From: Paraburkholderia terricola
GTDB lineage: Bacteria; Pseudomonadota; Gammaproteobacteria; Burkholderiales; Burkholderiaceae
Direction of reading: 5' to 3'
DNA: 32,264 bases
Assembly: GCF_900142195.1 (NCBI RefSeq)
Contig: NZ_FRAB01000061.1
Coordinates: 1 to 32,264, forward strand
This document shows positions 1-6,402 of this stretch, piece after piece (position 1 is the first letter of the stretch; each line of letters opens with the position of its first letter). Below the pieces are notes generated by a model. That model searched no databases and was not told the origin of the DNA. It worked only from the letters and a program-made list of their open reading frames with translations. Made by a program: the position numbers and the translations under genes.

Positions 1-246
1 TACCAGCCGAGCCCGCGGGCGTTTCCATCGGTCCTGCGCGAGCCGGAGTACGGCCCGGATGACGTGGTGCTGCGGGTCAAGGCAAATGGCGAGCTACGCT
101 TTGAAGGACGGCGCCTGAAGGTCTCGAAAGCACTTTACCGGCTGCCGGTTGCAGCACGCGCAAAGGACGGCGAAGACGGCGTATTTGAATTCTGGTTTGC
201 CCATCACCGCATCCTCACCCTTGACCTGAGGAGCGAAAACCGCTGA
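1..246 (+). CDS. IS481-family transposase, C-terminal fragment (5' end outside window)
   Basis: An open frame runs in from the window edge and gives 81 residues up to TGA at 244-246. The segment with GELRFEGRRLKVSKAL, then LPVAARAKDGEDGVFEFWF, then RILTLDLR matches the small C-terminal beta-rich domain that follows the DDE catalytic core in IS481-type transposases. The family consensus there is roughly 'fkGRrikVgkal..pVal.p..dg..dVyf..h.IatiDLR'. The catalytic DDE residues would lie upstream and are not visible, so activity of the element cannot be judged. Its neighbour is a chromosomal MFS gene on the opposite strand. Confidence 0.75.
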   Translation, partial: YQPSPRAFPSVLREPEYGPDDVVLRVKANGELRFEGRRLKVSKALYRLPVAARAKDGEDGVFEFWFAHHRILTLDLRSENR

Positions 247-303
247 CCATAAAGTGTCAACGATGTCCTCGCACGTTCGTCAACCATGTCTCCGGTCTGT
301 ACA
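1..303 (+). mobile_element. IS481-family insertion sequence, right-hand remnant in window
   Basis: The window opens inside an insertion sequence. It contains the transposase C-terminus (to 246) and a non-coding tail with the sequence style of IS481-group ends (a TGTCAAC / CAACCATGTCTCCGG stretch finishing in TGTACA at 298-303). The outer boundary near 303 is inferred from that TGTACA and is not proven, because the opposite end and any target duplication lie outside the window. The DNA just beyond (304-436) is noticeably more AT-rich than its surroundings and carries no recognisable gene. Confidence 0.6.
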
Positions 304-436
304 CGGCCGGCAAAGAGAAGTAGGTGCCGCCCCGCACAGGGGCAACGCCAATAGACCACTAACAAATCAAGAAAAGGCCAACAAAGCAACAACCACCACC
401 AAAACCGCCGAGCAGGCAAAAAAAACCGCAAAACCA

Positions 437-1690
437 CTACCTAACCGCCGACTTCCCCCCACCAGCCACCGGCGCCCCATCCTCCGCCGCCGCGTCCCGC
501 GTCTCCGGCATCGCCGCCCACACCAGCAAGACCGCCAGCGCCCCGGCTGCGGCCAGGCCAAAAAAGCTAACCGCATTGCCGAAATGATCGGCCACGAACC
601 CAGCAGCAGTCGTGCTCAAAGTCGCCCCAATCCCCGCCGCCAACCCGAACAACCCGATACACAAGTTATACCGGCCCTTGCCGCCGGCCACGTCGGCGGC
701 AATCAGCGGCAGCATCACGCCGAACACCGCGGCGCTCAGCCCATCCAGCATCTGCACCGGCACCAGCAGATAAGGGCTGCTGATCCCCGCGAACAGCAAC
801 GCCCGTATCGGCAGCGCCGAAAAGCCAAGCAGCAGGATCGGCCTGCGTCCCCAGCGTTCGGCCGAGCGCCCGACCCACGGCGACATGATCGCCACGATTG
901 CTTGCGGCACGATGATGCACGCGGCGATCACGAGTTGCACGTTGTCGCCCATGCCGGCCGTCACTTCGCCCGCGGCAAGATTCAACATCGCCGCATTCGA
1001 CAAGTGGAACAGCACGATGCACGCCGCGAACAGCAGCATCCGCTTGTCGCGCAGCAATTCGCGCAGGCTCTCGCGCCGTTCGATCTGCTGCGGCGTCGGA
1101 CCGGCCTTGGGCAGTTCGATCGTGTCGGTGCGCTGGATCATCGTCAGCGCGATCAGTGCGGGCACGGCGAGCCCAGCGGTCAGCCAGAACACCGCGCGCG
1201 GCGAATAGTATTCGCCGAATACGCCCATCAGCCCGGCCGCGACCGCGCTGCCGATCGACGCCCAGCGCGCGTTGCGGCCCAACCGGTCGCCGAGATTCGC
1301 GCGCCCCACCAGCGCGAACGAGATCGCGGCGAGTGCCGGCGTCAGCATGCAACTGGCGAAGCCGTGGAACACCTCGGCGGCGATCACCGGCAGCACCGTC
1401 GGACTCGCGGCCAGCAGCACCGCGCTCAGAATGATCGCGATGATCGCCCACGCAGCCGCGCCCTTTTTGTTGCGCAACGCGTCGACGGCGGCGCCGCCCG
1501 GCACCTGGCTCACCATCGCGCTGATCGTGCCCACCGAGAGCGCCATGCCGATCTCGCCCTGCGTCCACTTATGCGACGCGAGATACGACGCGATGAACGG
1601 CCCAAAACCCGTTTGCACGTTGGCGACGAAAAAATTCAGCCAATCGAGCGCGCGCAGACTGCGCGCGGTTACCAGAGTGCGGCCTGTCAT
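437..1690 (-). CDS. MFS transporter (drug/metabolite efflux-like)
   Basis: A 417-residue integral membrane protein with about 12 hydrophobic segments, the usual major facilitator size. The N-terminal half shows a short first helix (LRALDWLNFFVANVQTGFGP) and an ALSVGTISAMVSQVPGGAAVDAL segment. This is followed by a charged NKK loop resembling the family A-motif region between TM2 and TM3. A cytoplasmic loop around residues 190-215 (TDTIELPKAGPTPQQIERRE) separates the two six-helix bundles. A WVGRSAERWGRRPILLLG motif in the second half is a good A-like motif. The substrate cannot be told from sequence. Its ATG overlaps the stop codon of the upstream lipoprotein gene (ATGA at 1687-1690), so the two are almost certainly co-transcribed and translationally coupled. 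Confidence 0.85.
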   Translation of the reverse strand: MTGRTLVTARSLRALDWLNFFVANVQTGFGPFIASYLASHKWTQGEIGMALSVGTISAMVSQVPGGAAVDALRNKKGAAAWAIIAIILSAVLLAASPTVLPVIAAEVFHGFASCMLTPALAAISFALVGRANLGDRLGRNARWASIGSAVAAGLMGVFGEYYSPRAVFWLTAGLAVPALIALTMIQRTDTIELPKAGPTPQQIERRESLRELLRDKRMLLFAACIVLFHLSNAAMLNLAAGEVTAGMGDNVQLVIAACIIVPQAIVAIMSPWVGRSAERWGRRPILLLGFSALPIRALLFAGISSPYLLVPVQMLDGLSAAVFGVMLPLIAADVAGGKGRYNLCIGLFGLAAGIGATLSTTAAGFVADHFGNAVSFFGLAAAGALAVLLVWAAMPETRDAAAEDGAPVAGGGKSAVR

Positions 1691-2658
1691 CGGGCCGCCC
1701 GTGCGTTGGAAACCGCGATGGCCGTGGCCGCAGAGGCAGCCGCCGCGGGAGCCGCGGAAGCGGCCGCGGGCGGCGCGGGTGGCGGCGCGGGCGACACCGC
1801 GCGAATCGGCCTGTCGCTCGCGTAGGGCGGCGTCGCGTTGATCTGGGCGTCGCTCAGATCCAGCAGCGGATGCAGTTCCTTGTCTTTCGTGACGAAACGC
1901 AGCGCCGACCAGTTCGCGGCAATCGTGCGCCGCTCGGTGCTGACCATGCCGTTGACGTCGAGCACGACCGCTTGCGGCTGCGCGTTGGCGTCGATCAGCA
2001 CGTCGATCACGCGGCCGACCTTGCCGCCGTTCGAGCGCTCGACGGTCGTGTCGATCAGCGGCAATTGCACAGGGGAGGCCTTCGCCACGGGCGTCGGCGC
2101 GGCCGTCGGATTAAGCGTGATGGGCGCGCTCTTCGCGGTCGGCGTGAAGCGGAACGCGCCCCACGGGAAGATCACCTTGCGATCGCCGACGCCGAGGAAG
2201 CCCTGCAGATTGACGACGATCTCGCGCGGCTTGCCGAGCGCGTCGGTGGTCATGTCGACCGCGCGGCCGACCACCTTGCCGTCGGGCTTCTGCACTTCGC
2301 TGTCGAGCAGCGCGCGCGCGTCGTTGCGCTCGATCGTGCGCAGCACGATCAGCGGCGGGGGCGGTGGAGGCGGCGGCGCGGGTGCGGCGACGGGCGGCGG
2401 CGGCTCGACCTTGTGCGGCTTGACGACCGGCTTTTTGGGCTTTCTCGGCTGCTCCGGCCCGGCCGTCTCGGTTTCGACCGGTTCGGGCTCGGACGCCGCG
2501 ACGGGTGCGCTCGCCGGCTCGACCGGCATGATCGTGGCCTCGACGATCGGCGCCTGCTGCGGGCCCCACAGCAAGCTGCCGCAACCGGACAGCGCGAACA
2601 TCGCAAACACAGCAAGAAGCAGAAGACGCCAGGCAGGACGCGAAAAACCGCCGCTCAT
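1687..2658 (-). CDS. Lipoprotein with two PRC-barrel-like domains
   Basis: The predicted 323-residue precursor starts at the ATG at 2656-2658, which has a GGAG ribosome site 9 nt upstream. A longer in-frame start at 2790 is unlikely because it would bury the signal sequence. Residues 11-26 form a lipoprotein signal peptide (RLLLLAVFAMFALSGC) with Cys26 in a clear lipobox. Then comes a Pro/Lys/Glu-rich linker with a run of prolines. Two similar beta-rich modules follow: one with LLDSEVQKPDGKVVGRAVDM and a second with TTVERSNGGKVGRVIDVLID. Both resemble PRC-barrel folds, in which 'G..vG.v.D..id' is the hallmark. A low-complexity Ala/Pro tail ends the protein. The stop overlaps the MFS start. 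The function is unknown. The arrangement suggests an envelope-anchored accessory protein for the transporter, which is inference. Confidence 0.75.
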   Translation of the reverse strand: MSGGFSRPAWRLLLLAVFAMFALSGCGSLLWGPQQAPIVEATIMPVEPASAPVAASEPEPVETETAGPEQPRKPKKPVVKPHKVEPPPPVAAPAPPPPPPPPLIVLRTIERNDARALLDSEVQKPDGKVVGRAVDMTTDALGKPREIVVNLQGFLGVGDRKVIFPWGAFRFTPTAKSAPITLNPTAAPTPVAKASPVQLPLIDTTVERSNGGKVGRVIDVLIDANAQPQAVVLDVNGMVSTERRTIAANWSALRFVTKDKELHPLLDLSDAQINATPPYASDRPIRAVSPAPPPAPPAAASAAPAAAASAATAIAVSNARAAR

Positions 2659-3042
2659 CAAGAAGGACTCCGTGGGCCGGTGCGGGCGGGCGCTGTGGAC
2701 CGCCGCGGTTAGACAGGTACGGGCCAGAGTGTAACCCGCGGCGTCGGCCGGTCCCGGTTTTGCCAGGCTGCGTCTCTTCCCCAAGCCCACAACGGCCTTT
2801 CACGCTTCCATGACAAACCGTAGGTGTAAACGCGCGGACCGCCGACGCGCTTCGCCGCCGCTTGGACGATATAAGCGTCGCGACATGTCGGGCATGCCAT
2901 TCATGCGATGGGAGACATATTTGTGTTGGCCTACATTTCGACACGACAACGAGCCGCACACATTGAACCAACGCCACGAGACGAACCTGACGACGCCCGC
3001 ATCGGCGGCCGTTTCAGCACGCTGATAAAGGAGGCATTCATC
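2659..3042. other. Divergent intergenic region, lipoprotein/MFS versus purine permease
   Basis: This 384-nt stretch separates two divergent transcription units and must hold both promoters. No gene is evident: the short frames here are arginine-rich shadows. An 8-bp palindrome GACATGTC lies at 2882-2889, and an AT-richer patch lies around 2910-2935, which could be promoter DNA. I found no convincing purine riboswitch core or other named riboswitch. Confidence 0.5.
3027..3034 (+). promoter_or_regulatory. Strong ribosome binding site deciding the permease start
   Basis: AAAGGAGG ends 8 nt before the ATG at 3043. This is a near-perfect anti-Shine-Dalgarno match and rules out the upstream in-frame ATG at 2908. 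Confidence 0.8.
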
Positions 3043-4425
3043 ATGATGGAACCCCACGCCCAGCCGATTTCCGAAGTCGGCGCCGAATCATTCGACGGTA
3101 AAGGCTTGCTCGACCGCTACTTCGAAATTTCCTCGCGCGGCAGTTCGCAGCGTCAGGAAATCGTCGCCGGCATCACGACCTTCCTCGCGATGGTCTATTC
3201 GGTATTCGTCGTGCCGGGCATGTTCGGCAAGGCGGGCTTCGACACCAGCGCGGTGTTCGTCGCCGTGTGCCTGACCACGGCCTTCGGCTCGCTGCTGATG
3301 GGCGTGTGGGCGCGTTTGCCGATCGCGATCGGCTGCGCGATTTCACTCACTGCGTTCACCGCGTTCGGCCTCGTGCTCGGCAAGGGCTTGCAGCCGAACG
3401 TCGCGCTCGGCGCGGTGTTCCTGATGGGCGTCGTGTTCACCGCGATTTCGGTGACCGGCGTGCGTTCGTGGATTCTGCGCAATCTGCCGACGGGCATCGC
3501 GCACGGCACGGGCATCGGCATCGGCCTGTTCCTGCTGCTGATCGCCGCCAACGAGGTCGGCCTGGTCGTGAAGAATCCGGGCGCCGGTCTGCCGGTGTCG
3601 CTCGGTCATATCACGGCGCTGCCGGCGTTGATGTCGGTGGCGGGGCTCGCGGCGATCTTCGGCCTGGTGCGCCGCCGCGTGCCGGGCTCGATCCTGATCG
3701 TGATCGTCGCGATCTCGGCGCTCGCGCTGCTGATCGATCCGGCCGTGTCGTTTCATGGTGTGTTCGCGGTGCCGTCCCTGAGCGCGCCGGGCCATGCGTC
3801 GCTGATCGGCGCGATGGACCTCAAGGGCGCGCTCTCGATGGCCGTTCTGCCGAGCGTGCTGGCGCTCGTGATGACCGCGGTGTTCGACGCCACCGGCACG
3901 ATCCGCGCGGTCGCGGGACAAGCGGGCCAGCTCGACGAAAACGGGCGCATCATCAACGGCGGCCGCGCGTTGACGGCGGATTCGTTGAGCTCGATCTTCT
4001 CGGGCCTGCTCGGCGGCGCGCCGGCCGCGGCCTACATCGAATCGACGGTGGGCGTGGCGGCCGGCGCCAAGACGGGCATGGCGGCGGCGGTGGTCGGCCT
4101 GCTGTTCCTCGTCGTGATGTTCTTCTCGCCGCTCGCCGGCCTCGTGCCTTCGTATGCGACGGCGCCCGCGCTGATGTACGTGGGTCTGCTGATGCTCTCG
4201 AACGTCAGCAAGCTGCACATGGACGACATGGTCGACGCGATGTCGGGTCTGATGTGCGCGGTGTTCATCGTGCTGACCGCCAACATCGTGACGGGCATCA
4301 TGCTCGGCTTCGCGACGCTGGTGATCGGCCGCGTGGTGAGCGGCGAGTATCGCAAGCTGAATGTGGGCACGGTGGTGATCGCCGTGGTGCTGGCGGGTTT
4401 CTATCTGGGCGGTTGGGCGATCTGA
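3043..4425 (+). CDS. NCS2 purine permease, AzgA clade (hypoxanthine/guanine/adenine)
   Basis: A 460-residue inner-membrane protein with about 12-14 hydrophobic helices. It belongs to the AzgA-type NCS2 (nucleobase:cation symporter-2) family. The N-terminus has DRYFEISSRGSSQRQEIVAG, matching the conserved 'yF.l...gt.vrtEiiaGlttFl.m.Y' start, followed by ITTFLAMVYSVFVVPGMF. The diagnostic half-helix region is present as VFDATGTIRAVAGQAG, then LGGAPAAAYIESTVGVAAGAKTG, which corresponds to the substrate-binding 'G.s..ttYiEsaaGvaaGgrTG' of the family. E. coli GhxP, GhxQ and PurP are the closest described relatives. The exact purine cannot be assigned. It stands alone, followed by a hairpin likely to end its transcript. 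A second ATG at 3046 is an equally possible start. Confidence 0.88.
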   Translation: MMEPHAQPISEVGAESFDGKGLLDRYFEISSRGSSQRQEIVAGITTFLAMVYSVFVVPGMFGKAGFDTSAVFVAVCLTTAFGSLLMGVWARLPIAIGCAISLTAFTAFGLVLGKGLQPNVALGAVFLMGVVFTAISVTGVRSWILRNLPTGIAHGTGIGIGLFLLLIAANEVGLVVKNPGAGLPVSLGHITALPALMSVAGLAAIFGLVRRRVPGSILIVIVAISALALLIDPAVSFHGVFAVPSLSAPGHASLIGAMDLKGALSMAVLPSVLALVMTAVFDATGTIRAVAGQAGQLDENGRIINGGRALTADSLSSIFSGLLGGAPAAAYIESTVGVAAGAKTGMAAAVVGLLFLVVMFFSPLAGLVPSYATAPALMYVGLLMLSNVSKLHMDDMVDAMSGLMCAVFIVLTANIVTGIMLGFATLVIGRVVSGEYRKLNVGTVVIAVVLAGFYLGGWAI

Positions 4426-4531
4426 ATTCCGCTCGAGCCCTTGCACGGAGTTTGCTGGTTGTATTGCAGTGACGTGAGGGCAGGACGCTTGCCGTTTTGC
4501 TCCAGCGTGTAGCCGGTTGTTCTCCATCTCG

Positions 4532-4579
4532 ATGCGGCGCGTTGCAGTGCCTTGTTTGCGACGCGCCGCATGTCTTTTA
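4532..4579 (+). terminator. Probable terminator hairpin after the purine permease
   Basis: The perfect 11-bp arms ATGCGGCGCGT (4532-4542) and ACGCGCCGCAT (4561-4571) are separated by 18 nt. The stem can extend inward by a further 3 pairs including one G-U. It is followed by GTCTTTTA, a short and imperfect T tract, so termination efficiency is uncertain. Confidence 0.55.
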
Positions 4580-4634
4580 TGCCGCGTTCTCCTTCTCGTG
4601 TTCTCGCATGTTTCGATAACGTGCGGACCTGTCC

Positions 4635-4662
4635 TTGACATCCGCATTCGCGTTTCTATACT
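4635..4662 (+). promoter_or_regulatory. Sigma-70 promoter of the ArsR-family gene
   Basis: A perfect -35 TTGACA (4635-4640) and a good -10 TATACT (4657-4662) are separated by 16 bp. The expected transcription start is about 4669-4670, which is the A of the gene's ATG, so the mRNA may be leaderless. No ribosome binding site is visible before that ATG. Confidence 0.75.
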
Positions 4663-4679
4663 TAACCTCATGGTTAAGT
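4660..4679. promoter_or_regulatory. Palindromic operator over the -10, start point and start codon of the ArsR gene
   Basis: ACTTAACC (4660-4667), a TCAT spacer, then GGTTAAGT (4672-4679) form a perfect 8-bp inverted repeat. It overlaps the last three bases of the -10 hexamer, the predicted transcription start and the ATG. This is the expected place for autorepression by an ArsR-type dimer. Binding by this protein is inferred. Confidence 0.65.
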
Positions 4680-5095
4680 TTAACGAAGCGCTACTCGATC
4701 GCACCTTCGCCGCGTTGTCGGACCCCACGCGGCGTGCGCTGCTCGCGCGTTTGTCGCGCAACGAACTGTCGGTGAGCGAACTCGCCGAGCCGTTCGCCAT
4801 GTCGTTGCCGGCGGTGATGAAACATCTCGACGTGCTGTCCGACGCCGGTCTCGTCACGCGCAGCAAGACCGGCCGCACGGTTGCGTGCCGGCTCTCCGCC
4901 GGACCCATGGAAGAGGCGATGGAGTGGCTGCGCCGCTATCAGCACTTCTGGTCCGAATCGCTCGATCGTCTCGCCGCTTTAGTCGAAGAGGAGGAAGCGC
5001 CACCTCCGCCCAGTCCGGCTTCATCTCGCGGTGGCGGCTCGACGCCACGTCCGCGAAAGTCTTCCGCGCCAGGACGGAACAGGCGCAAATCATGA
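4670..5095 (+). CDS. ArsR-family winged-helix transcriptional regulator
   Basis: A 141-residue DNA-binding protein. MVKFNEALLDRTFAALSDPTRR is the standard opening of the ArsR subgroup that pairs with AHSA1/SRPBCC genes, so 4670 is taken as the start and the longer frame from 4517 is rejected. The helix-turn-helix is SVSELAEPFAMSLPAVMKHLDVLSDAGLV, followed by the wing (TRSKTGRTVACRL) and a dimerisation helix ending EEAMEWLRRYQHFWSESLDRL. The classic ELCVC metal site is absent, so it is probably not a metal sensor. The last ~30 residues (proline/serine/arginine-rich) look like read-through into the decayed neighbouring gene in the wrong frame, so the native C-terminus was probably near LAALVEEEE. 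Confidence 0.85.
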   Translation: MVKFNEALLDRTFAALSDPTRRALLARLSRNELSVSELAEPFAMSLPAVMKHLDVLSDAGLVTRSKTGRTVACRLSAGPMEEAMEWLRRYQHFWSESLDRLAALVEEEEAPPPPSPASSRGGGSTPRPRKSSAPGRNRRKS

Positions 5096-5193
5096 AGCGG
5101 ATGCATGCGGGCGGCGCCGAAGCAGTCCTTGGACCACGAATTGCTGGAACGCTATTTCGCCTGACATTGCGTGAAATCGCGCAAGTTGCGTGA
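4995..5193 (+). pseudogene. Decayed AHSA1/SRPBCC-domain gene
   Basis: In the frame +1 to the regulator, one can read SATSAQSGFISRWRLDATSAKVFRART and then EQAQIMKRMHAGGAEAV. This fits the N-terminus of activator-of-Hsp90-ATPase-like (SRPBCC) proteins, whose consensus is roughly 'f.isR.ldap.a.Vf.AwTep..mkrWm.pg.aev'. A purine-rich GAGGAGGAAG sits just ahead, where its ribosome site would be, but no start codon follows. Only about 40 of the usual ~150 residues can be matched before similarity stops, so most of the domain is deleted. A short out-of-frame LDHELLERYFA with stop near 5129-5164 could be the original C-terminus. ArsR-AHSA1 pairs are common in proteobacteria. Here the partner is lost. 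Confidence 0.6.
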
Positions 5194-5237
5194 TGCGAAT
5201 CCGCATCGCGCAGAGTCATTCTGAAAAGGAGACGCAC

Positions 5238-5972
5238 ATGGACCCGCAACATCGAGTTGGCACGAGAGAAGAATGGCTGGCCGCCAGCAGGGCGCTATTA
5301 GCCGAAGAGAAAGCGCACATGCGCGCCGGCGACGAGCTTGCGCGCAAACGCCGCGCGCTGCCGTGGGTGAAGGTCGATAAGACCTACGTGTTCGATACGC
5401 CGCAGGGCCGCAAGACACTCGCCGATCTGTTCGAGGGCCGCAGCCAGTTGATCATCTATCACTTCATGATGGGACCGGACTGGGAAGAAGGCTGCGTTGG
5501 CTGCTCGTTCCTCTCGGATCACATGGTCGGTATCGTCACGCATCTCGAACATCACGATGTGTCGTATGTGACCGTATCGCATGCGCCGCTCGAAAAAATC
5601 GAAGCCTTCAAAAAACGCATGGGATGGACGTTCCCGTGGGTGTCGTCGAGCGGCAGCGATTTCAATTTCGACTATCACGTGTCGTTTACGCCCGAGGAAC
5701 TGGAGAGCAAGAAGGGCTTCTACAATTTCACTGAACAGGACGTCGGCATCGACGAGCAACACGGCCACAGCGTGTTCTACAAGGACGAAAAGGGCGACGT
5801 GTATCACACGTATTCCTGCTACGGCCGCGGCGACGAGCGCTTCATCAACACATATGCGCATCTGGACGTGACGCCGAAGGGCCGCAACGAAGCGAGCAAT
5901 CTGACCGACTGGGTCAAGCATCACGATCGCTATGAGGAGAAAGCGCACGGCGGTTGCGCGGCGTGCGGCTAA
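5238..5972 (+). CDS. DUF899 family thioredoxin-like protein
   Basis: A predicted cytoplasmic protein of 244 residues with the features of DUF899. There is an N-terminal helical segment (TREEWLAASRALLAEEKAHMRAGD), then PWVKVDKTYVFDTPQGRKTLADLFEGRSQLIIYHFMMGPDW. A redox-type CVGC motif follows at Cys86/Cys89. The SHAPLEKIEAFKKRMGWTFPWVSS stretch and the late HTYSCYGRG segment are also typical of the family. The fold is thioredoxin-like, and the biochemical role is not established. The ATG at 5238 is supported by AAAAGGAGA 5 nt upstream. It lies downstream of the ArsR gene and the AHSA1 remnant, a grouping that often occurs together, so it may still belong to that regulator's unit. The C-terminus ends in GGCAACG. 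Confidence 0.85.
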   Translation: MDPQHRVGTREEWLAASRALLAEEKAHMRAGDELARKRRALPWVKVDKTYVFDTPQGRKTLADLFEGRSQLIIYHFMMGPDWEEGCVGCSFLSDHMVGIVTHLEHHDVSYVTVSHAPLEKIEAFKKRMGWTFPWVSSSGSDFNFDYHVSFTPEELESKKGFYNFTEQDVGIDEQHGHSVFYKDEKGDVYHTYSCYGRGDERFINTYAHLDVTPKGRNEASNLTDWVKHHDRYEEKAHGGCAACG

Positions 5973-6013
5973 TGCAGGAAGCGAGATGCAAGAAGCGAGA
6001 TGCAGGAAAAGCG
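5972..6013. repeat. Imperfect 14-nt tandem repeat, three copies, at the DUF899 stop
   Basis: The units ATGCAGGAAGCGAG (5972-5985), ATGCAAGAAGCGAG (5986-5999) and ATGCAGGAAAAGCG (6000-6013) follow directly on the TAA codon, sharing its last base. Confidence 0.7.
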
Positions 6014-6101
6014 CGTGACGTCGTGCACATCGACGCCACGCGCCCATCGTAAAGCCGGCGCGAATAAGCCGGATTGCGAGTCGATATGGCTCAATGGCCG
6101 C

Positions 6102-6284
6102 TCAAAGCGCCATGTCGAAAGCGGGCCTGAGGAACACTTCGATCGCCATCACGACGAGACCCATCGCGGCCGCCGACAGCGTCAACGTGCCGTATTCGTC
6201 GTAGCGTGCGTCGTAGAGGCACGCCACGACAAAAAGAATCGCCAGCAGGTTGGTCAGCCAGTCGAAGTTCAGCGCCAAGGTCAT
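6102..6284 (-). CDS. Small two-helix membrane protein, hypothetical
   Basis: A 60-residue frame reads MTLALNFDWLTNLLAILFVV, then ACLYDARYDEYGTLTLSAAA, then MGLVVMAIEVFLRPAFDMAL. Two hydrophobic segments (about residues 9-24 and 38-53) flank a short acidic/tyrosine-rich loop, giving a plausible hairpin in the inner membrane. Composition is hydrophobic rather than arginine-rich, unlike the shadow frames around it, which is the main support. There is no convincing ribosome site ahead of the ATG. I do not recognise a family. It sits between the DUF899 gene and the epimerase gene, on the same strand as the epimerase. Confidence 0.45.
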   Translation of the reverse strand: MTLALNFDWLTNLLAILFVVACLYDARYDEYGTLTLSAAAMGLVVMAIEVFLRPAFDMAL

Positions 6285-6402
6285 CGTTGCAATCCGGGCT
6301 CACGTGCGAGACGGATTGTCGAATCGCACTATCGGGTGAGCGCGATTCTATCGAGTGGAGCTTACGGATTCGCAACGCCGACGCTTACACAGCTTACGTC
6401 CC

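Noticed and set aside
254..1825. Long plus-strand open frame (523 codons) opposite the MFS and lipoprotein genes
   Set aside because: Arg/His/Gln-rich composition typical of antisense frames in GC-rich DNA. The opposite strand encodes clear MFS and lipoprotein families.
2659..3042. Purine riboswitch ahead of the purine permease
   Set aside because: No conserved three-way-junction core could be identified, and such riboswitches are rare in proteobacteria.
4517..4669. Upstream ATG at 4517 as the ArsR start
   Set aside because: It would place the promoter and operator inside the gene, lies over the permease terminator hairpin, and adds residues not seen in the family.
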